The position numbers were made by a program, and so were the translations under genes. DNA of 64,000 bases, from positions 62,001-126,000 of the forward strand of contig NZ_JAGGPR010000007.1 in the NCBI RefSeq assembly GCF_018613695.1, in the 5' to 3' direction. Under the pieces are notes generated by a model. The model was given only the letters and a program-made list of their open reading frames with translations, did no database searches and was not told where the DNA came from. Source of the DNA: Arthrobacter sp. ISL-95. Lineage in GTDB: Bacteria > Actinomycetota > Actinomycetes > Actinomycetales > Micrococcaceae. Below, piece by piece: positions 26,916 to 36,204 of the stretch (positions within the stretch are counted from its first letter, which is position 1; the number at the start of each line of letters is the position of its first letter).

Positions 26916-27070
26916 TATCGTGCTCCCATTCCGTTCCCGATTGGCCCCGGACGGGACCTCCATCTCAGTCCTACCCAAGATTGAGGCGGTAATAACCATC
27001 AGAAGCCGACCGGGGCATCGTCAGATGCTCCAAGGTCTTTGCCAAGTGAACGCTTGTCCCAAGGTTCTGA

Positions 27071-27430
27071 CTATGAGCCTTTGGACCTGGGAGCCTTCGA
27101 CCACTTCCAAATGAAGAGTATTTCAACGACGGCGTCCAGTAGGTAGTTTTTGCTGATGCGCCCCTTGGTTACGTAAATCAGATCGATGGCTGCAAGTGTG
27201 GCCGCAGTCCCAATGCCGAGACGTTTCGACGCAGGGTCAGCCTCTGCACGGGAGGCAGCGCGTAATTGCTCGACACCAATGGTGATGAGCAGCCCTGAAA
27301 CGGTTCGGACCAACCATTTATCGGTTTTGGGTCCGGTGACCGCCTCAAAGCTGCCCATGTGCACTAACGGCCAGAGCCCGCTGATGACATTGAAGCTACC
27401 CTGCACCTTGGCTAAGTTTGAGGAAGTCAT
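27071..27430 (-). CDS. Small membrane protein
   Basis: This 119-residue protein has two to three hydrophobic segments (LVRTVSGLLITIGVEQL, GIGTAATLAAIDLIYV and LLDAVVEILFIWKW). The start MTSSNLAKVQGSFNVISGLWPLVHMGSFEAV is typical of a small actinobacterial membrane family without an assigned role. It ends in a basic tail. No known motif is present. Confidence 0.65.
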   Translation of the reverse strand: MTSSNLAKVQGSFNVISGLWPLVHMGSFEAVTGPKTDKWLVRTVSGLLITIGVEQLRAASRAEADPASKRLGIGTAATLAAIDLIYVTKGRISKNYLLDAVVEILFIWKWSKAPRSKGS

Positions 27431-27817
27431 CTTGTCTCCATCTTGCGCTGCGGAAAGCGCAGTCGTGAACTGATGCTTGAGGAGGGCTGACTGTGCAAAA
27501 GCTCTGCCAGCGAATTATGAACTCAACGCTAATTATCGCCTAGGCTAACGCTTCCGGTGCTGGGGTTTGAGCCCGGCCAGGTCCGGGTACCCCTCTGCCT
27601 GCAACCGATTGCTCGTGGTCCAGCAAGCAGCTACATTCACCTACAGTGCCCTGGCCTGCACGAGGTGAACTTGAGGGAAACGGGCCGCATGGATCAGGCC
27701 TGAGGGGCGAGCACAGCTCCGGGGCCTCCGTTAGGCCATCAGCAGTGCGGATATAGACAATGACGAGCTGTGGCCGCGCTACTTCGGTATCGGGGGGATA
27801 CGTGGGAGGCGGATGGA
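27431..27817. other. Intergenic stretch, nothing recognised
   Basis: These 387 bases have no coding signature on either strand, no clear terminator and no match to the repeated elements listed here. Confidence 0.4.
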
Positions 27818-28030
27818 TCAGTGCCGGGAGTCTGCTTCCCGCAGGTCTTCGACGGCCCAGGCAAGAATTCTCAGGTCCACCGGAGGCGGGTCCTGTATCT
27901 CATAGAGGTAAGCGTCGAGGTCAAAGAGCGTGACGTTTCCGCCGTTGGCCCAGTACCTGATCCAGAGACGGTCAAGGGTAATGAAGTGTTCTCCTATGAG
28001 GTTCCGTGCTGTTTGCCGTGGGTCGTTCAT
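27818..28030 (-). CDS. Small protein family B, copy 1
   Basis: This 70-residue protein reads MNDPRQTARNLIGEHFITLD, then RLWIRYWANGGNVTLFDLDA and YLYEI. Three more members of this family occur here (29639, 51402 and a diverged one at 37431). The shared core is an N-terminal amphipathic helix, an RLWxRYW aromatic block and a FDLDxYLY segment. I do not recognise it as a named domain. Its size and charge suggest a regulatory or adaptor protein. The ATG at 28030 is placed by alignment with the other copies. Confidence 0.65.
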   Translation of the reverse strand: MNDPRQTARNLIGEHFITLDRLWIRYWANGGNVTLFDLDAYLYEIQDPPPVDLRILAWAVEDLREADSRH

Positions 28031-28188
28031 GGCTGGTGTCCCGGTGCTGTTGGGGCCTCCTGCGAGCCTGATGATCAGGGTGCTTACCACTTCAATCTAC
28101 ATGGTGCTCCTTTTCCTGGGCAACGACGAAGCGACTGCTCTGGTCAGGAGGAACACCCTGTTTCGGGTGCCCGCCGAATGATCCTCGC

Positions 28189-28980
28189 TTGACGGGACCG
28201 TTCTCGGGTGACGTATGGGGGGTGGCTGCTTACGATGGGGCTTATGGAACCTTGGAACAAGCCGAACATATTCTCAGTCTTCATGAGCTGGTGACCGGCA
28301 GCACGGACATCCAGGGGATCCTGACGGGTGTGACCGGTTTCGCCTCGGCTGCGATGAGCCAGGTGGCCGGGGCGCGGATTGATTGTGCTCTGACGTTGCG
28401 TCGGCGCAAACGCACCGCCACCATCGCCGGGAGCAGCAACGAGGCGGTACTTCTGGACCGCATCGAACAAAAGCTTGGCCAGGGTCCTTGCGTGGATGCG
28501 CTCAACGCCGGGCACCCGGTTCTTCTGGCCGACGTGGCGACAGAGAACTCTTGGCCTGAATACAGCCGGGCTTTGGCAGCGGCCGCGGTCCGTAGCGCTT
28601 TGGGTGTTCCGGTGGATTTGGGTGAAACGTCCGAGGCGGTGCTTAACTTCTTCGCCCCGGAGACGGGGCTGTTCACCGAAGAGGCAATCAGTGCAGCTGA
28701 GGCGTTCGCGGATGTGGCCGGCAGCACCCTGCGCCTGGACATCCGGATCGAAACCGTAGAGCAACTCAACCGCGACCTCAAAATGGCGATGGCCAACAGG
28801 ACCGTCATCGATCTCGCTCGGGGCGTGATCATGGCCCAAAGCCGCTGCTCCCAAGACGACGCATTCACAATCCTGGAAAAAGCCTCCAGCCACAGGAACG
28901 AAAAACTGCACCAGGTGGCGGCTGAGATCATCTCCCGCCTGGGCGGGGGCCCCGACCTTAGTCTGCGTTTCGAGGACTAA
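28189..28980 (+). CDS. GAF-ANTAR regulator (family D, copy 1)
   Basis: This protein has up to 263 residues. A GAF domain (about 45-180: IDCALTLRRRKRTATIAGSS, LGQGPCVDAL, VRSALGVPVDL) is followed by a C-terminal ANTAR RNA-binding domain (about 200-255: IDLARGVIMAQSRCSQDDAF, then the ASSHRNEKL loop). ANTAR proteins bind paired hairpins in mRNA leaders and stop premature termination; the GAF domain would sense a ligand. The start is a TTG at 28189 or a GTG at 28222. A related intact gene is at 53366 and a truncated one at 30863. Confidence 0.88.
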   Translation: MTGPFSGDVWGVAAYDGAYGTLEQAEHILSLHELVTGSTDIQGILTGVTGFASAAMSQVAGARIDCALTLRRRKRTATIAGSSNEAVLLDRIEQKLGQGPCVDALNAGHPVLLADVATENSWPEYSRALAAAAVRSALGVPVDLGETSEAVLNFFAPETGLFTEEAISAAEAFADVAGSTLRLDIRIETVEQLNRDLKMAMANRTVIDLARGVIMAQSRCSQDDAFTILEKASSHRNEKLHQVAAEIISRLGGGPDLSLRFED

Positions 28981-29232
28981 CACGCGGCCCCGCCACGGGT
29001 TGTCATGAGCGTGCAACGCCCGGCAGCCTGAAATTGACGCCAGGAAGCGTACACGTGCCGCACCACCCCCTGCCCTCCTAACCGACTCCATCCTGTAGCC
29101 GATGCCAGTCATGAACGGGAAGGTGGCTGAACCGTTGCACTCCTGGTGCGGGCAACGTACGTTTGGGCCTACCTCGCGGAGCCGGGACAAGCGCAAGGGT
29201 GCGCAGCTCCGCGGGGTCGAAGGGGATGCGGC

Positions 29233-29436
29233 ATGGCAACAGGGAGGGTCAAATGTTTCAACGCGGCGAAGGGTTTCGGCTTCATTGCCCCCGATGACGG
29301 GTCCGTCGAAGTGTTTGTCCACTACACGGCCATCCTCAGCGGAAGCTACTGGACCCTAACGCAAGACCAGAGAGTACAGTTCACCCCCGTCAGGGGCGAA
29401 AAAGGGCCGCAGGCAGAGAGCGTCCAACCCCTGTAA
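29233..29436 (+). CDS. Cold-shock protein (CspA family)
   Basis: This is a 67-residue single cold-shock domain: GRVKCFNAAKGFGFIAPDDG carries RNP1 (KGFGFI) and VFVHYTAI carries RNP2. It acts as a cytoplasmic RNA chaperone. The ATG at 29233 is fixed by the family start MATGRVKCFNAAKG. The long leader before it (from about 28981, 250 bases without a gene) is typical of csp genes and may fold. Confidence 0.9.
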   Translation: MATGRVKCFNAAKGFGFIAPDDGSVEVFVHYTAILSGSYWTLTQDQRVQFTPVRGEKGPQAESVQPL

Positions 29437-29638
29437 CGACCGCACGGTTGCGGCACTTCGACCGCGTGCCCCTTTGGTGTCGTTTCGCGGGGCGGGCGTC
29501 TGGGCAGCATCCTGTGCTCCGGGCCCCGGGAATACCGTCCCGGACAAGCCCTAACAGGTCCTGACGCGGATGGAGCTCGAGCCGGCTATCGACACGGGAT
29601 TCCAGGGGGGATAAAGCTGCCTGGCTTCTCAGGGACAT

Positions 29639-29842
29639 TCACTCGGTGTCTTCCAGGTCTTCCAAGGCCAGGCTAAGGCTTTGGAGCTGCAGTGGGGTTG
29701 GTTCCTGCAGGTCATAAAGGTAAGTGTCAAGGTCGAAGACCGTGCCGGTGCCGCCATGGGTCCAGTATCTGACCCATAGCCGGTTAAGGGTGATGGTGTC
29801 CTGTTCGATGAGGTGTCGCGCTCGTTGTCGTGGGTCGTTCAT
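29639..29842 (-). CDS. Small protein family B, copy 2
   Basis: This 67-residue protein (MNDPRQRARHLIEQDTITLN, RLWVRYWTHGGTGTVFDLDT) is almost identical to the copy at 51402-51602 and related to 27818-28030. The ATG at 29842 is placed by alignment. There is no known domain. The near identity of two copies 22 kb apart points to recent duplication. Confidence 0.7.
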   Translation of the reverse strand: MNDPRQRARHLIEQDTITLNRLWVRYWTHGGTGTVFDLDTYLYDLQEPTPLQLQSLSLALEDLEDTE

Positions 29843-29910
29843 GGCCACTGTCCGTTGCCGTGTGAAGTCTTCCTGGCGCCTAATGTTCAGACCCCTATCG
29901 GGATAGCGCG

Positions 29911-30177
29911 ATGACAGGTTCACGGACAACGGAAAACAGTGCGCATGTACGGGGAGGCCCGGTGGTGGGATCATGGAACATGGTCCAGAAACCATCCGAG
30001 GGCACTGAGCCGGCGGATCACCAGATAGCTGCCAAGCGGGAAACGCTGACCATTCCACGGCACAATCCGGCGACCCAGCAGATGCTTGTCGTGGGCAAAC
30101 GCCGGGAAGCAGCCGAAGCCAAACTTCAACAGCGCCTCCTCAAGCCCAAACAGGCCCCGGAGACCACTGCTGATTGA
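29911..30177 (+). CDS. Hypothetical protein, doubtful
   Basis: The 88-residue frame is basic and hydrophilic, with a helical end (GKRREAAEAKLQQRLLKPKQ). There is no motif and no convincing ribosome-binding site. The true start may be a later ATG (MVQKPSEG). It could be a real small protein or chance. Confidence 0.35.
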   Translation: MTGSRTTENSAHVRGGPVVGSWNMVQKPSEGTEPADHQIAAKRETLTIPRHNPATQQMLVVGKRREAAEAKLQQRLLKPKQAPETTAD

Positions 30178-30178
30178 G

Positions 30179-30682
30179 TCAGCCCGCTTTCGGCTGCCTA
30201 GGCATGACTGAAGGGGCACTGTGGGGCAAGCAAGTAGTCGGACTCCTGACGGGGCTCAAAAAGTGAGTACCGACTACTCGTGTGCAGGGCCGGCCGGAGG
30301 CCTTTACTGAATCCAGCGGATCCTCGCAACGTGGCGAGCCGTATATCCGGGAGAAACGACGTGAGAGGTGGTACTCATCATCGAAGCCGCACCCTGCGGC
30401 GATCTCACCCAGTGTTGATGATGTGCGCTGTAAGGCGATTGCCGCTTGAGTTAACCGCACAATTTCGAGGCCACCAGCAGGCCCGAGACCGAAGCAATCG
30501 CGGAAAGACCGGGAAACGTGACCGGAGGAGATATTCAGGGCCTCGGCGATTTCTTTGATGGGTACTACACGTAGGCCGCCAGATGACCAGACCGCTCTGA
30601 CGTACGCAACTGTACGTTTTGCGGTGCACGGGATCGTATCATCGAGCCGTGGCACAGTGCCGGGAAGAGCTACTTCGAGCAT
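30179..30682 (-). pseudogene. AraC-family helix-turn-helix protein, truncated
   Basis: The AraC double helix-turn-helix is clear: IKEIAEALNISSGHVSRSFRDCFGLGPAGGL, then ALQRTSSTLGEIAAGCGFDDEYHLSRRFSRIYG. After RIYG the expected end is replaced by sequence matching a non-coding repeat (30258-30323, also at 31798-31865). At the N-terminus only about 40 residues precede the DNA-binding domain, far less than the usual 100-200. The gene is therefore probably a remnant that lost its sensor domain and natural tail. Confidence 0.65.
30258..30323. repeat. Dispersed repeat R2, copy 1
   Basis: AAAGTGAGTACCGACTACTC heads a 66-base block ending CTTTACTGAATCCAGCGGAT. A second copy lies at 31798-31865 at about three-quarters identity by eye. 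The motif GAGTACCGAYTACTC is itself palindromic. Confidence 0.6.
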
Positions 30683-30862
30683 GAATTCGATGATAATTGC
30701 CCAGCCTCTTCCACGGGTCCGTCCCGCGAGACGGCCGCAATGGCGTGATGGCAGGCAGCGGCCGCAGTACTTTCACGAACGAGGGCTCGTCCCGTCAACG
30801 CTGCTGTGGCTCGGTGAAGGGTAGGGGCCGGGTGGCTCCACCGTAGGATGTGTGCCATGAGA

Positions 30863-31137
30863 AGCGCCGGACGAGCGTCCTGGATCCAGTATCTGTCCCG
30901 GCTGGGTCATGCAGCGGCGAGCGAACAGGATTTTATTGACGGCTGTGTTGCCGCGATATCCCAAACGGTCTCAGAAAGAACCGGCACCACAGTGGAGTGT
31001 GTTGTTTCTCTGCGTTACCCAAAGCGGCCGCTCCTTAATGGGTCCAGCACCTCACTTGCCGGAATGCTCGTCCTTATGGACCAGAAACTGGGGTTGGGGC
31101 CCCTGCAGGGTCTACTTGAGTCGCCGCGGCTGTAGCA
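30863..31137 (+). pseudogene. GAF domain fragment (family D, truncated)
   Basis: SWIQYLSRLGHAAASEQDFI, then VECVVSLRYPKRPLLNGSST and LVLMDQKLGLGPLQGLL parallel the first half of the GAF domain in the GAF-ANTAR proteins at 28189 and 53366. It ends abruptly near 31115, where unrelated sequence begins. The rest of the GAF domain and all of ANTAR are missing. A possible start is the ATG at 30858 or nearby. Confidence 0.6.
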
Positions 31138-31268
31138 GGCGCTGCGACGCCGATGCCGATAGCAAGAGGAAGCAGCAGCAGTACTGCGGCGGCAAACGCA
31201 GCTAGTGCTGATTTCCATATACGTGCGGTTGAATTCCTTGTCGGCTTATCTTCCGAATTACGGTCCAT
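31074..31268 (-). CDS. Secreted-type N-terminal fragment
   Basis: MDRNSEDKPTRNSTARIWKS is followed by a strong hydrophobic stretch with an AAPATAAA cleavage-like site, the look of a signal peptide. After that the frame runs antisense into the GAF fragment, so the mature part is missing. It is probably the broken start of an exported protein. Confidence 0.3.
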   Translation of the reverse strand: MDRNSEDKPTRNSTARIWKSALAAFAAAVLLLLPLAIGIGVAAPATAAATQVDPAGAPTPVSGP

Positions 31269-31631
31269 AACAACGATGCCTTCCCAGAAATGAACGGTGA
31301 TGCCAGCTGTCGACGCCAAAACCTACTCCAGCCGGGGTTCGGACCGGGAGGTTCACTCAGCGCGCGTAGGCGGTCTTCACCGCAGAGGCACCAAGCCAAA
31401 GAGACCGGTCCGGGAGCGCCCGCAGCAGCGCGGGGGGCCTGCCATCACCCCCCTCGTAGCGCGTAGACGACCGCTGACCTGCGTGGATCCTTCGTGGGTT
31501 CCTTCCGCAGTCAACGGTTGGGGACAGACAGACTACAAACCAATGTGGCGTGTCACCAGAGACCGCGTTGCCTTATTAAAAAAGGTCCGGGAGACGTGGT
31601 TCGCGGGCCTCCTTGAGGGATGGGTCTGGCG

Positions 31632-31778
31632 ATGAGCCAACGCAAGGCTGTCACGGTGATCAAGACAAGGGGCTATGTCTGGGGGATGCGTGCGGAGAAG
31701 GTGCGGATTCTGAATGCACCTAGCGGGTATGGGCGGGGCGTGGGGGAGTACTCGGAGGGGAAGAAGCCGGGCAAGTAG
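31632..31778 (+). pseudogene. Possible transposase N-terminal remnant
   Basis: MSQRKAVTVIKTRGYVWGMR, then AEKVRILNAPSGYGRGVGEY. The first 28 residues resemble the start of integrase-core transposases that begin with a KARAYRRADRAEKGRIL-like helix. It ends after 48 codons. The similarity is recalled and weak. Confidence 0.3.
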
Positions 31779-31797
31779 TGGGCTTTGGGTGGGAGGC

Positions 31798-31865
31798 TAA
31801 AAGGTGAGTACCGATTACTCGTGTGGAGGGCTTGGCTATTGGCTTTTACTGAATACAGCGGATCC
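31798..31865. repeat. Dispersed repeat R2, copy 2
   Basis: AAAAGGTGAGTACCGATTAC to TTTTACTGAATACAGCGGAT, the partner of 30258-30323. It lies 130 bases upstream of a family C gene. Confidence 0.6.
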
Positions 31866-31997
31866 GGACAAACGGCCATCGTCCCCCCCACTTTGGCCGG
31901 GGCTGCCATAGGTTCCGCGGGCAGGGACCGGGCCACGCCACCCAGAAGTGTTGTCCGGCCCTGCGCCTAACAATCGCAAGGCATCGGAGGTGCAGTG

Positions 31998-32400
31998 ATG
32001 GATCAACTTGACCTGGAGGACTGCATGATTCATCTTGACGGGGGTCATCTCCTGCATCTGGCGTGGAATCGGGGTACGCGCATCGAAGCCGGTAACGCCC
32101 GGGCTGCCATGGACGCCATCAACAAAAGTCGCGAACGGCCGAACTTATCCGTTGCTGGTTGAGATGGCTGCCACGGAATTCCTTAGCCACGGTGCCCGCG
32201 AAGTCTTCGCTGAACCCTGTGCCGCTTCCAGGGTCGCGTTGCTGGGCGCCGGCCCGGTGGACCACACATTGGTCGAGTACCAACTCAGCACCGGTCAGGT
32301 TCCGTGCCCGACGCGGTTCTTCACCTCGAAGGCGGAGGCGCTTGTGTGGCTTGGGGAACCTGATCAAGCAACCGGCATGGCACTTCCTGTCGCTTCCTGA
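31998..32400 (+). pseudogene. STAS/SEC14-like protein (family C, copy 1, frameshifted)
   Basis: The ATG at 31998, with GGAGG 7 bases before it, starts MDQLDLEDCMIHLDGGHLLH, then LAWNRGTRIEAGNARAAMDA. Near 32130-32150 the frame shifts by +1 and continues as YPLLVEMAATEFLSHGAREV and PCPTRFFTSKAEALVWL to 32400. The intact member at 51685-52062 has the same order. The fold resembles the STAS/SEC14-like proteins of actinobacteria (one beta strand, WxxG, then a LLVxMA strand and a helix ending EAxxWL). The function is unknown. Confidence 0.75.
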
Positions 32401-32409
32401 GCGCACACA

Positions 32410-32441
32410 GAAGCCCACCAGTGGGGGCACCGGTGGGCTTC
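32410..32441. terminator. Bidirectional terminator
   Basis: GAAGCCCACC pairs with GGTGGGCTTC across a 12-base loop, between convergent genes. Confidence 0.7.
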
Positions 32442-32679
32442 AGACCTGACGGTATAGCCGCGTTTTTCCACCATCAAGTGCACGATCCTCCGCGGCCCGG
32501 GCAGGTTGCCTTGGGGCAGGATCTTTTCCGGGTTGTTCAGCGTTCGAACGTGCCGGCCGCCGGTCCAAGTGCTTGGCGTGGTCTCGCCCCCGACCGAACC
32601 TGGCCAGCGTCGTCATGATGACTCCCACCCACAACACCGCCGCCACAAAAACGACACCCATCAGGACAAGGGCATGCAT
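32440..32679 (-). CDS. Small single-pass membrane protein
   Basis: This 79-residue protein has one hydrophobic helix at the N-terminus (LVLMGVVFVAAVLWVGVIMT) and a basic, proline-containing cytoplasmic tail. There is no family match. It is convergent with the family C remnant and ends at the terminator. The ribosome-binding site is weak, so this is a probable rather than certain gene. Confidence 0.45.
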   Translation of the reverse strand: MHALVLMGVVFVAAVLWVGVIMTTLARFGRGRDHAKHLDRRPARSNAEQPGKDPAPRQPARAAEDRALDGGKTRLYRQV

Positions 32680-32920
32680 GTGGGAAGTGTAGCCCTAAGG
32701 CGGCTTCCCGACCAGACAAGGGACAACAGCAGTTAAGGCCTCAACTCCGATATTGGGGACTCGAGGCCTCTGCCAGCCACGGGTTTAGAGACCGGTAGAT
32801 CGCCCAGCACTGAGGGTTCACCCGGGACGGCAGCGCTCCATCCTGGTCTCTTCCTTCGAACTGAAGTAGTCAGCATACTTATCAGTGAACACGCATCAAC
32901 GCCGAGGAAGGGGTATCGAC

Positions 32921-33211
32921 ATGAGCATCACCGAAGCTACTCTCATCGCCCTCCTGAACCTGCATGATGTACCGCAAGAGTTCCATCCAGATCCGGAGCT
33001 GCGAGCCGTCGCCTACGCCCTGGCTGCCCTTGAGGAACCAACCAGCGAAGTAGAACGACGCTTCTACGACGCCGAAACCACCCTCCCGGCAGACGCGCCG
33101 GACGAAATACCCCGGCAGGTCACCAACCGCGAGCTGCTCACGGAAATCCACCAGACCCGGTTATCCAACCGGCTTCACCAGCTGCACACCCCGGAACGGA
33201 AGGCAGGGTAG
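32921..33211 (+). CDS. Small protein family A, copy 1
   Basis: This 96-residue acidic protein reads MSITEATLIALLNLHDVPQE, then AALEEPTSEVERRFYDAETT and TNRELLTEIHQTRLSNRLHQ. Two paralogues occur at 47809 and 54341. The central LAALEEPT and the C-terminal TNRELLxEIHxxRL are invariant. All three have GAGGAAGGGG-like ribosome-binding bases and the same MSITEAT start. I know no domain; the predicted structure is helical. It is cytoplasmic, with no membrane segment. Confidence 0.75.
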   Translation: MSITEATLIALLNLHDVPQEFHPDPELRAVAYALAALEEPTSEVERRFYDAETTLPADAPDEIPRQVTNRELLTEIHQTRLSNRLHQLHTPERKAG

Positions 33212-33492
33212 GGCACGGACCGGCGCTCCTCTTCCCAGGGCTGAGTCCTTTCGGGCACCTATGGGAGGTCAGGTCGATCGGACCCTCACCTGATTGTGTC
33301 AACTCGATTGGAGTCCATCAGGACGGCCTGAGTGGTACCCACTTCTCGGGATTGCCTCACGGGCAGGGACATCTTCAAAGACTTGATCTGATCTTGAGCG
33401 ATTCTAAGTAGATTTAGGAAGAAGCCGTCCCGCGCCGGCTGGCTGGTTCGGCTCCTTTATGGGCGCTGATTTGAAGGCAAGGGAGATTACCG
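33212..33492. other. Intergenic stretch before acyltransferase 2
   Basis: I see no gene and no MerR operator like O2 here, although the downstream gene is a paralogue of the O2-controlled acyltransferase. The AT-richer part at 33365-33420 probably holds the promoter. Confidence 0.4.
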
Positions 33493-35550
33493 ATGACGGT
33501 CACCAAAGAACTTGTCTCACCTGAGAGCCCCAAGCGTCTACCGGGTGATGGGGGGCGTCCGGGCTTTCGTCCGGAGATCCAGGGGCTGCGTTCCCTGGCA
33601 GTGCTGATGGTCGTTTCGTACCATGTCTGGTTTGGCAGGGTCTCAGGTGGGGTGGACGTCTTCTTACTGATCTCGGCGTTCCTGATGACCCTGCAGTTCG
33701 TGGGCCGTTACGAGCACGGCCGTTCGGTGCCGCTGGTGCGGCACTGGCTGCATCTGTTCTGGCGGCTGCTGCCCGCCGTCGTCGTAGTCTTGACGGGCAC
33801 CTTGGCGCTGACCTTCATGATCGTTCCGCGGACGCGTTGGCTTGAGGTCGTCAGCCAGGGATGGGCGTCCCTGTTCTATTACGAGAACTGGCTGCTCCAG
33901 CGGCAGGTGGTCAACTACTACGCCGCGGACCATAGCTTGGCGAGTCCGTTCCAGCACTTCTGGTCACTGTCCATCCAGGGTCAGGTCTTCATCCTCTGGC
34001 CGGCGATCTTTATCGCTACCGCCGCAGTGTGTCGGCGCTTCGGGCTGCGCTACCGGGTCGTGCTGCTGGGGGTTTTCGGTGTCATTTTCTTTGCCTCGTT
34101 GGCGTACTCGGTCTATTTCACCGCAGCTCATCAGGAACTCGCGTACTTTGATACCTTCGCCCGTCTGTGGGAATTTGCGCTGGGCACCCTGGTGGCACTG
34201 TCACTGCCGTATCTGAGGCCCGGCAAAGGTCTGAGCGCTGTTCTTGGGTGGGTGGGAGTTGCGGCCATGTTGAGCTGCGGCATGGTCCTGCAGGTCAAGA
34301 CAGCTTTTCCTGGTTTCGTGGCTCTGTGGCCAACCCTTGCCGCCGTCGCGGTCATCACCGCCGGGCAGTCGGGGAGCCGTTTCGGGGTTGACCGGGTCCT
34401 GGCATCGAAGCTGTTGGTGGGGTTGGGCGCACATTCCTATGCCCTCTACCTGTGGCACTGGCCTCTGCTGGTGCTTACACTCGTATGGCTCGGCGAGGAC
34501 CACGCGGACGGGGTAACCGGTGCACTGGTCATTGGCCTGGCGCTGCTTCTGGCGTATCTGACCACCCGCTTCATCGAACAGCCGCTGCGCTCCTGGCGTT
34601 GGCCGGAAGTCAACCAACGCCGGCTAGCCGCCGTCGTAGCTATCTGCCTCGCCGCAGGATCGGCACCGATGGCGTTGTTCGCCTACCAGCAACAGATGGA
34701 AAAGAACGCCGCCGAATCCCAGGGCTCGGAGGACAACCCTGGAGCGGCGGCGTTGCTTCCGGGGTACGAGAACCATGTGGGAGAGAACGCGAGGACGTTG
34801 CCGAGACCGGAACAGCTGCCAGAGGACTGGGCATCCCTTGGTGGCCCCTGCGCCGGGGACCTGCGACCCGCAGACCGGCTGCTCCGTGAGAACTGCCAAC
34901 AGAACGATATAGGGAACACCGGGGAAAAGACTGTACTGGTGGTCGGACATTCTCATGCCCAGCAGTGGCTTGGAGCGATCGGGCCTCTGGCACAGCAAAA
35001 CAACTGGCGTGTCCAGGCCCTCACGTTCGGGGCATGTCCCTTCATGACGGAGAACCCGGAGTACGGGGACGAATGCAATACCTTCAACAAAGAACTCCGC
35101 GCGCACATCCGCGTTCACAAACCCGATACCGTCTTTCTGGTAGGCACCGCAGCCGTCCCGGACTCCCCCGATGAGGACCTCACCTGGGGTCTTGACGAGC
35201 TGGTCGGGGAAATGACCGACCAAGGCGTGGAAGTGATCGCCATGAGGGATAACCCCCGGTTCTCCTTCAGCCCCAGTGAATGCGCGATGGTCTCAACCGT
35301 CGAGAACCCCGACTGCCGCCCAGCCCAGTCTTCGGTGCTGGCCGAAAGCAACCCGCTCGAACAACTCGAAGGGATCTTCACTGGGTTGACGATCCTGGAC
35401 ATGACAGACCTGATCTGCGACGGGCAAACCTGCCCGGGAATCGTCGGCAACGTCTACGTCTACCTCGACGACAACCACCTCACCAAAACATACGCCCGGA
35501 CCATGACAGAGACCCTGGCCCAAAGATGGGACACCACCCCGCGCCCATAA
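33493..35550 (+). CDS. OafA-type acyltransferase with SGNH domain (copy 2, intact)
   Basis: This is a 685-residue membrane enzyme. The acyltransferase-3 domain (about 20-380) starts FRPEIQGLRSLAVLMVVSYH with the conserved Arg and His, and has 10-11 membrane helices. A linker leads to an extracellular SGNH domain with VVGHSHAQQW (about residues 481-490) and a C-terminal DxxH region at LDDNHLTKTY (about 657-666). Members O-acylate sugars of the cell envelope. The gene is full length and shows how copy 1 at 5669 should read. A GGGAGA ribosome-binding site precedes the ATG. Confidence 0.92.
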   Translation: MTVTKELVSPESPKRLPGDGGRPGFRPEIQGLRSLAVLMVVSYHVWFGRVSGGVDVFLLISAFLMTLQFVGRYEHGRSVPLVRHWLHLFWRLLPAVVVVLTGTLALTFMIVPRTRWLEVVSQGWASLFYYENWLLQRQVVNYYAADHSLASPFQHFWSLSIQGQVFILWPAIFIATAAVCRRFGLRYRVVLLGVFGVIFFASLAYSVYFTAAHQELAYFDTFARLWEFALGTLVALSLPYLRPGKGLSAVLGWVGVAAMLSCGMVLQVKTAFPGFVALWPTLAAVAVITAGQSGSRFGVDRVLASKLLVGLGAHSYALYLWHWPLLVLTLVWLGEDHADGVTGALVIGLALLLAYLTTRFIEQPLRSWRWPEVNQRRLAAVVAICLAAGSAPMALFAYQQQMEKNAAESQGSEDNPGAAALLPGYENHVGENARTLPRPEQLPEDWASLGGPCAGDLRPADRLLRENCQQNDIGNTGEKTVLVVGHSHAQQWLGAIGPLAQQNNWRVQALTFGACPFMTENPEYGDECNTFNKELRAHIRVHKPDTVFLVGTAAVPDSPDEDLTWGLDELVGEMTDQGVEVIAMRDNPRFSFSPSECAMVSTVENPDCRPAQSSVLAESNPLEQLEGIFTGLTILDMTDLICDGQTCPGIVGNVYVYLDDNHLTKTYARTMTETLAQRWDTTPRP

Positions 35551-35582
35551 CCACGGACAGACATGCCGACCCGCGCTTCCAG

Positions 35583-35828
35583 TTATACAGTTTGTTTGGC
35601 GATGGTGTGTGCGAGGCGGTAGGAGTCGGTTCCGGTTTCGATGATGGTGCCGTTGAAGGTAAGCCGGTCCACGATGGCCGCGCAAAGCCTCGGGTCCGTG
35701 AAGGTTTTCGTCCAGCCGGAGAAGGATTCGTTGGAGGCGACCGCGACAGATGCTCTCTCTTCGCGTTCGATCAGGATCTGGAAGAGGAGATCGGCACCAC
35801 GTCTATCCAGTTCCATGTAACCGAGCTC
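35583..35828 (-). pseudogene. IstB fragment (IS21 remnant)
   Basis: The last 82 residues of an IS21 helper ATPase: ELGYMELDRRGADLLFQILI, SNESFSGWTKTFTDPRLCAA and IIETGTDSYRLAHTIAKQ. They closely match the IstB at 45559. The Walker motifs and everything upstream are missing. Confidence 0.8.
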
Positions 35829-36204
35829 GTTTGCCGGCCGGCTTGAAGGGTCCTCCGCGATGGAAACCGCCGGCTGCTTGACGGCTCCATCGGAGCACCA
35901 GACCGGCATGCAGATGGCCAGGAGACTTGGGTACTTCACGAGAACGGTCAAAAGTCGGAGACACCAAGGAATCCGTTTCGGCACTGTTGTCATGGTCATC
36001 ATGCGCCTTAAGCAGCGCAATAGCCAATGTCGCCCCAACGCCTCGTGCCGCCTTCGCTGAGATCAAAGGCTTAGCCGGGCTTGGATCAGGGGCTCAGTGC
36101 TGGTTAGATGGGAGCCACCAAAAGGACATGGCAGAGACCACCGGAAACCAACCGGCGCTAGCTGCGAAAATCTGACCGCGCGAACGACGCTCCGCCAGCC
36201 GCCG

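Larger units (their letters stand above)
31320..31997. other. Mosaic stretch without an intact gene
   Basis: Apart from the transposase-like fragment (31632-31778) and repeat R2 copy 2, I see no gene. The segment joins pieces of several origins, consistent with past insertions and deletions. Confidence 0.4.

Noticed and set aside
18701-27010. Exact 16-base match ACCATCAGAAGCCGAC at 18701 and 26995.
   Set aside because: In 64 kb about one such match is expected by chance; flanks do not extend the similarity.
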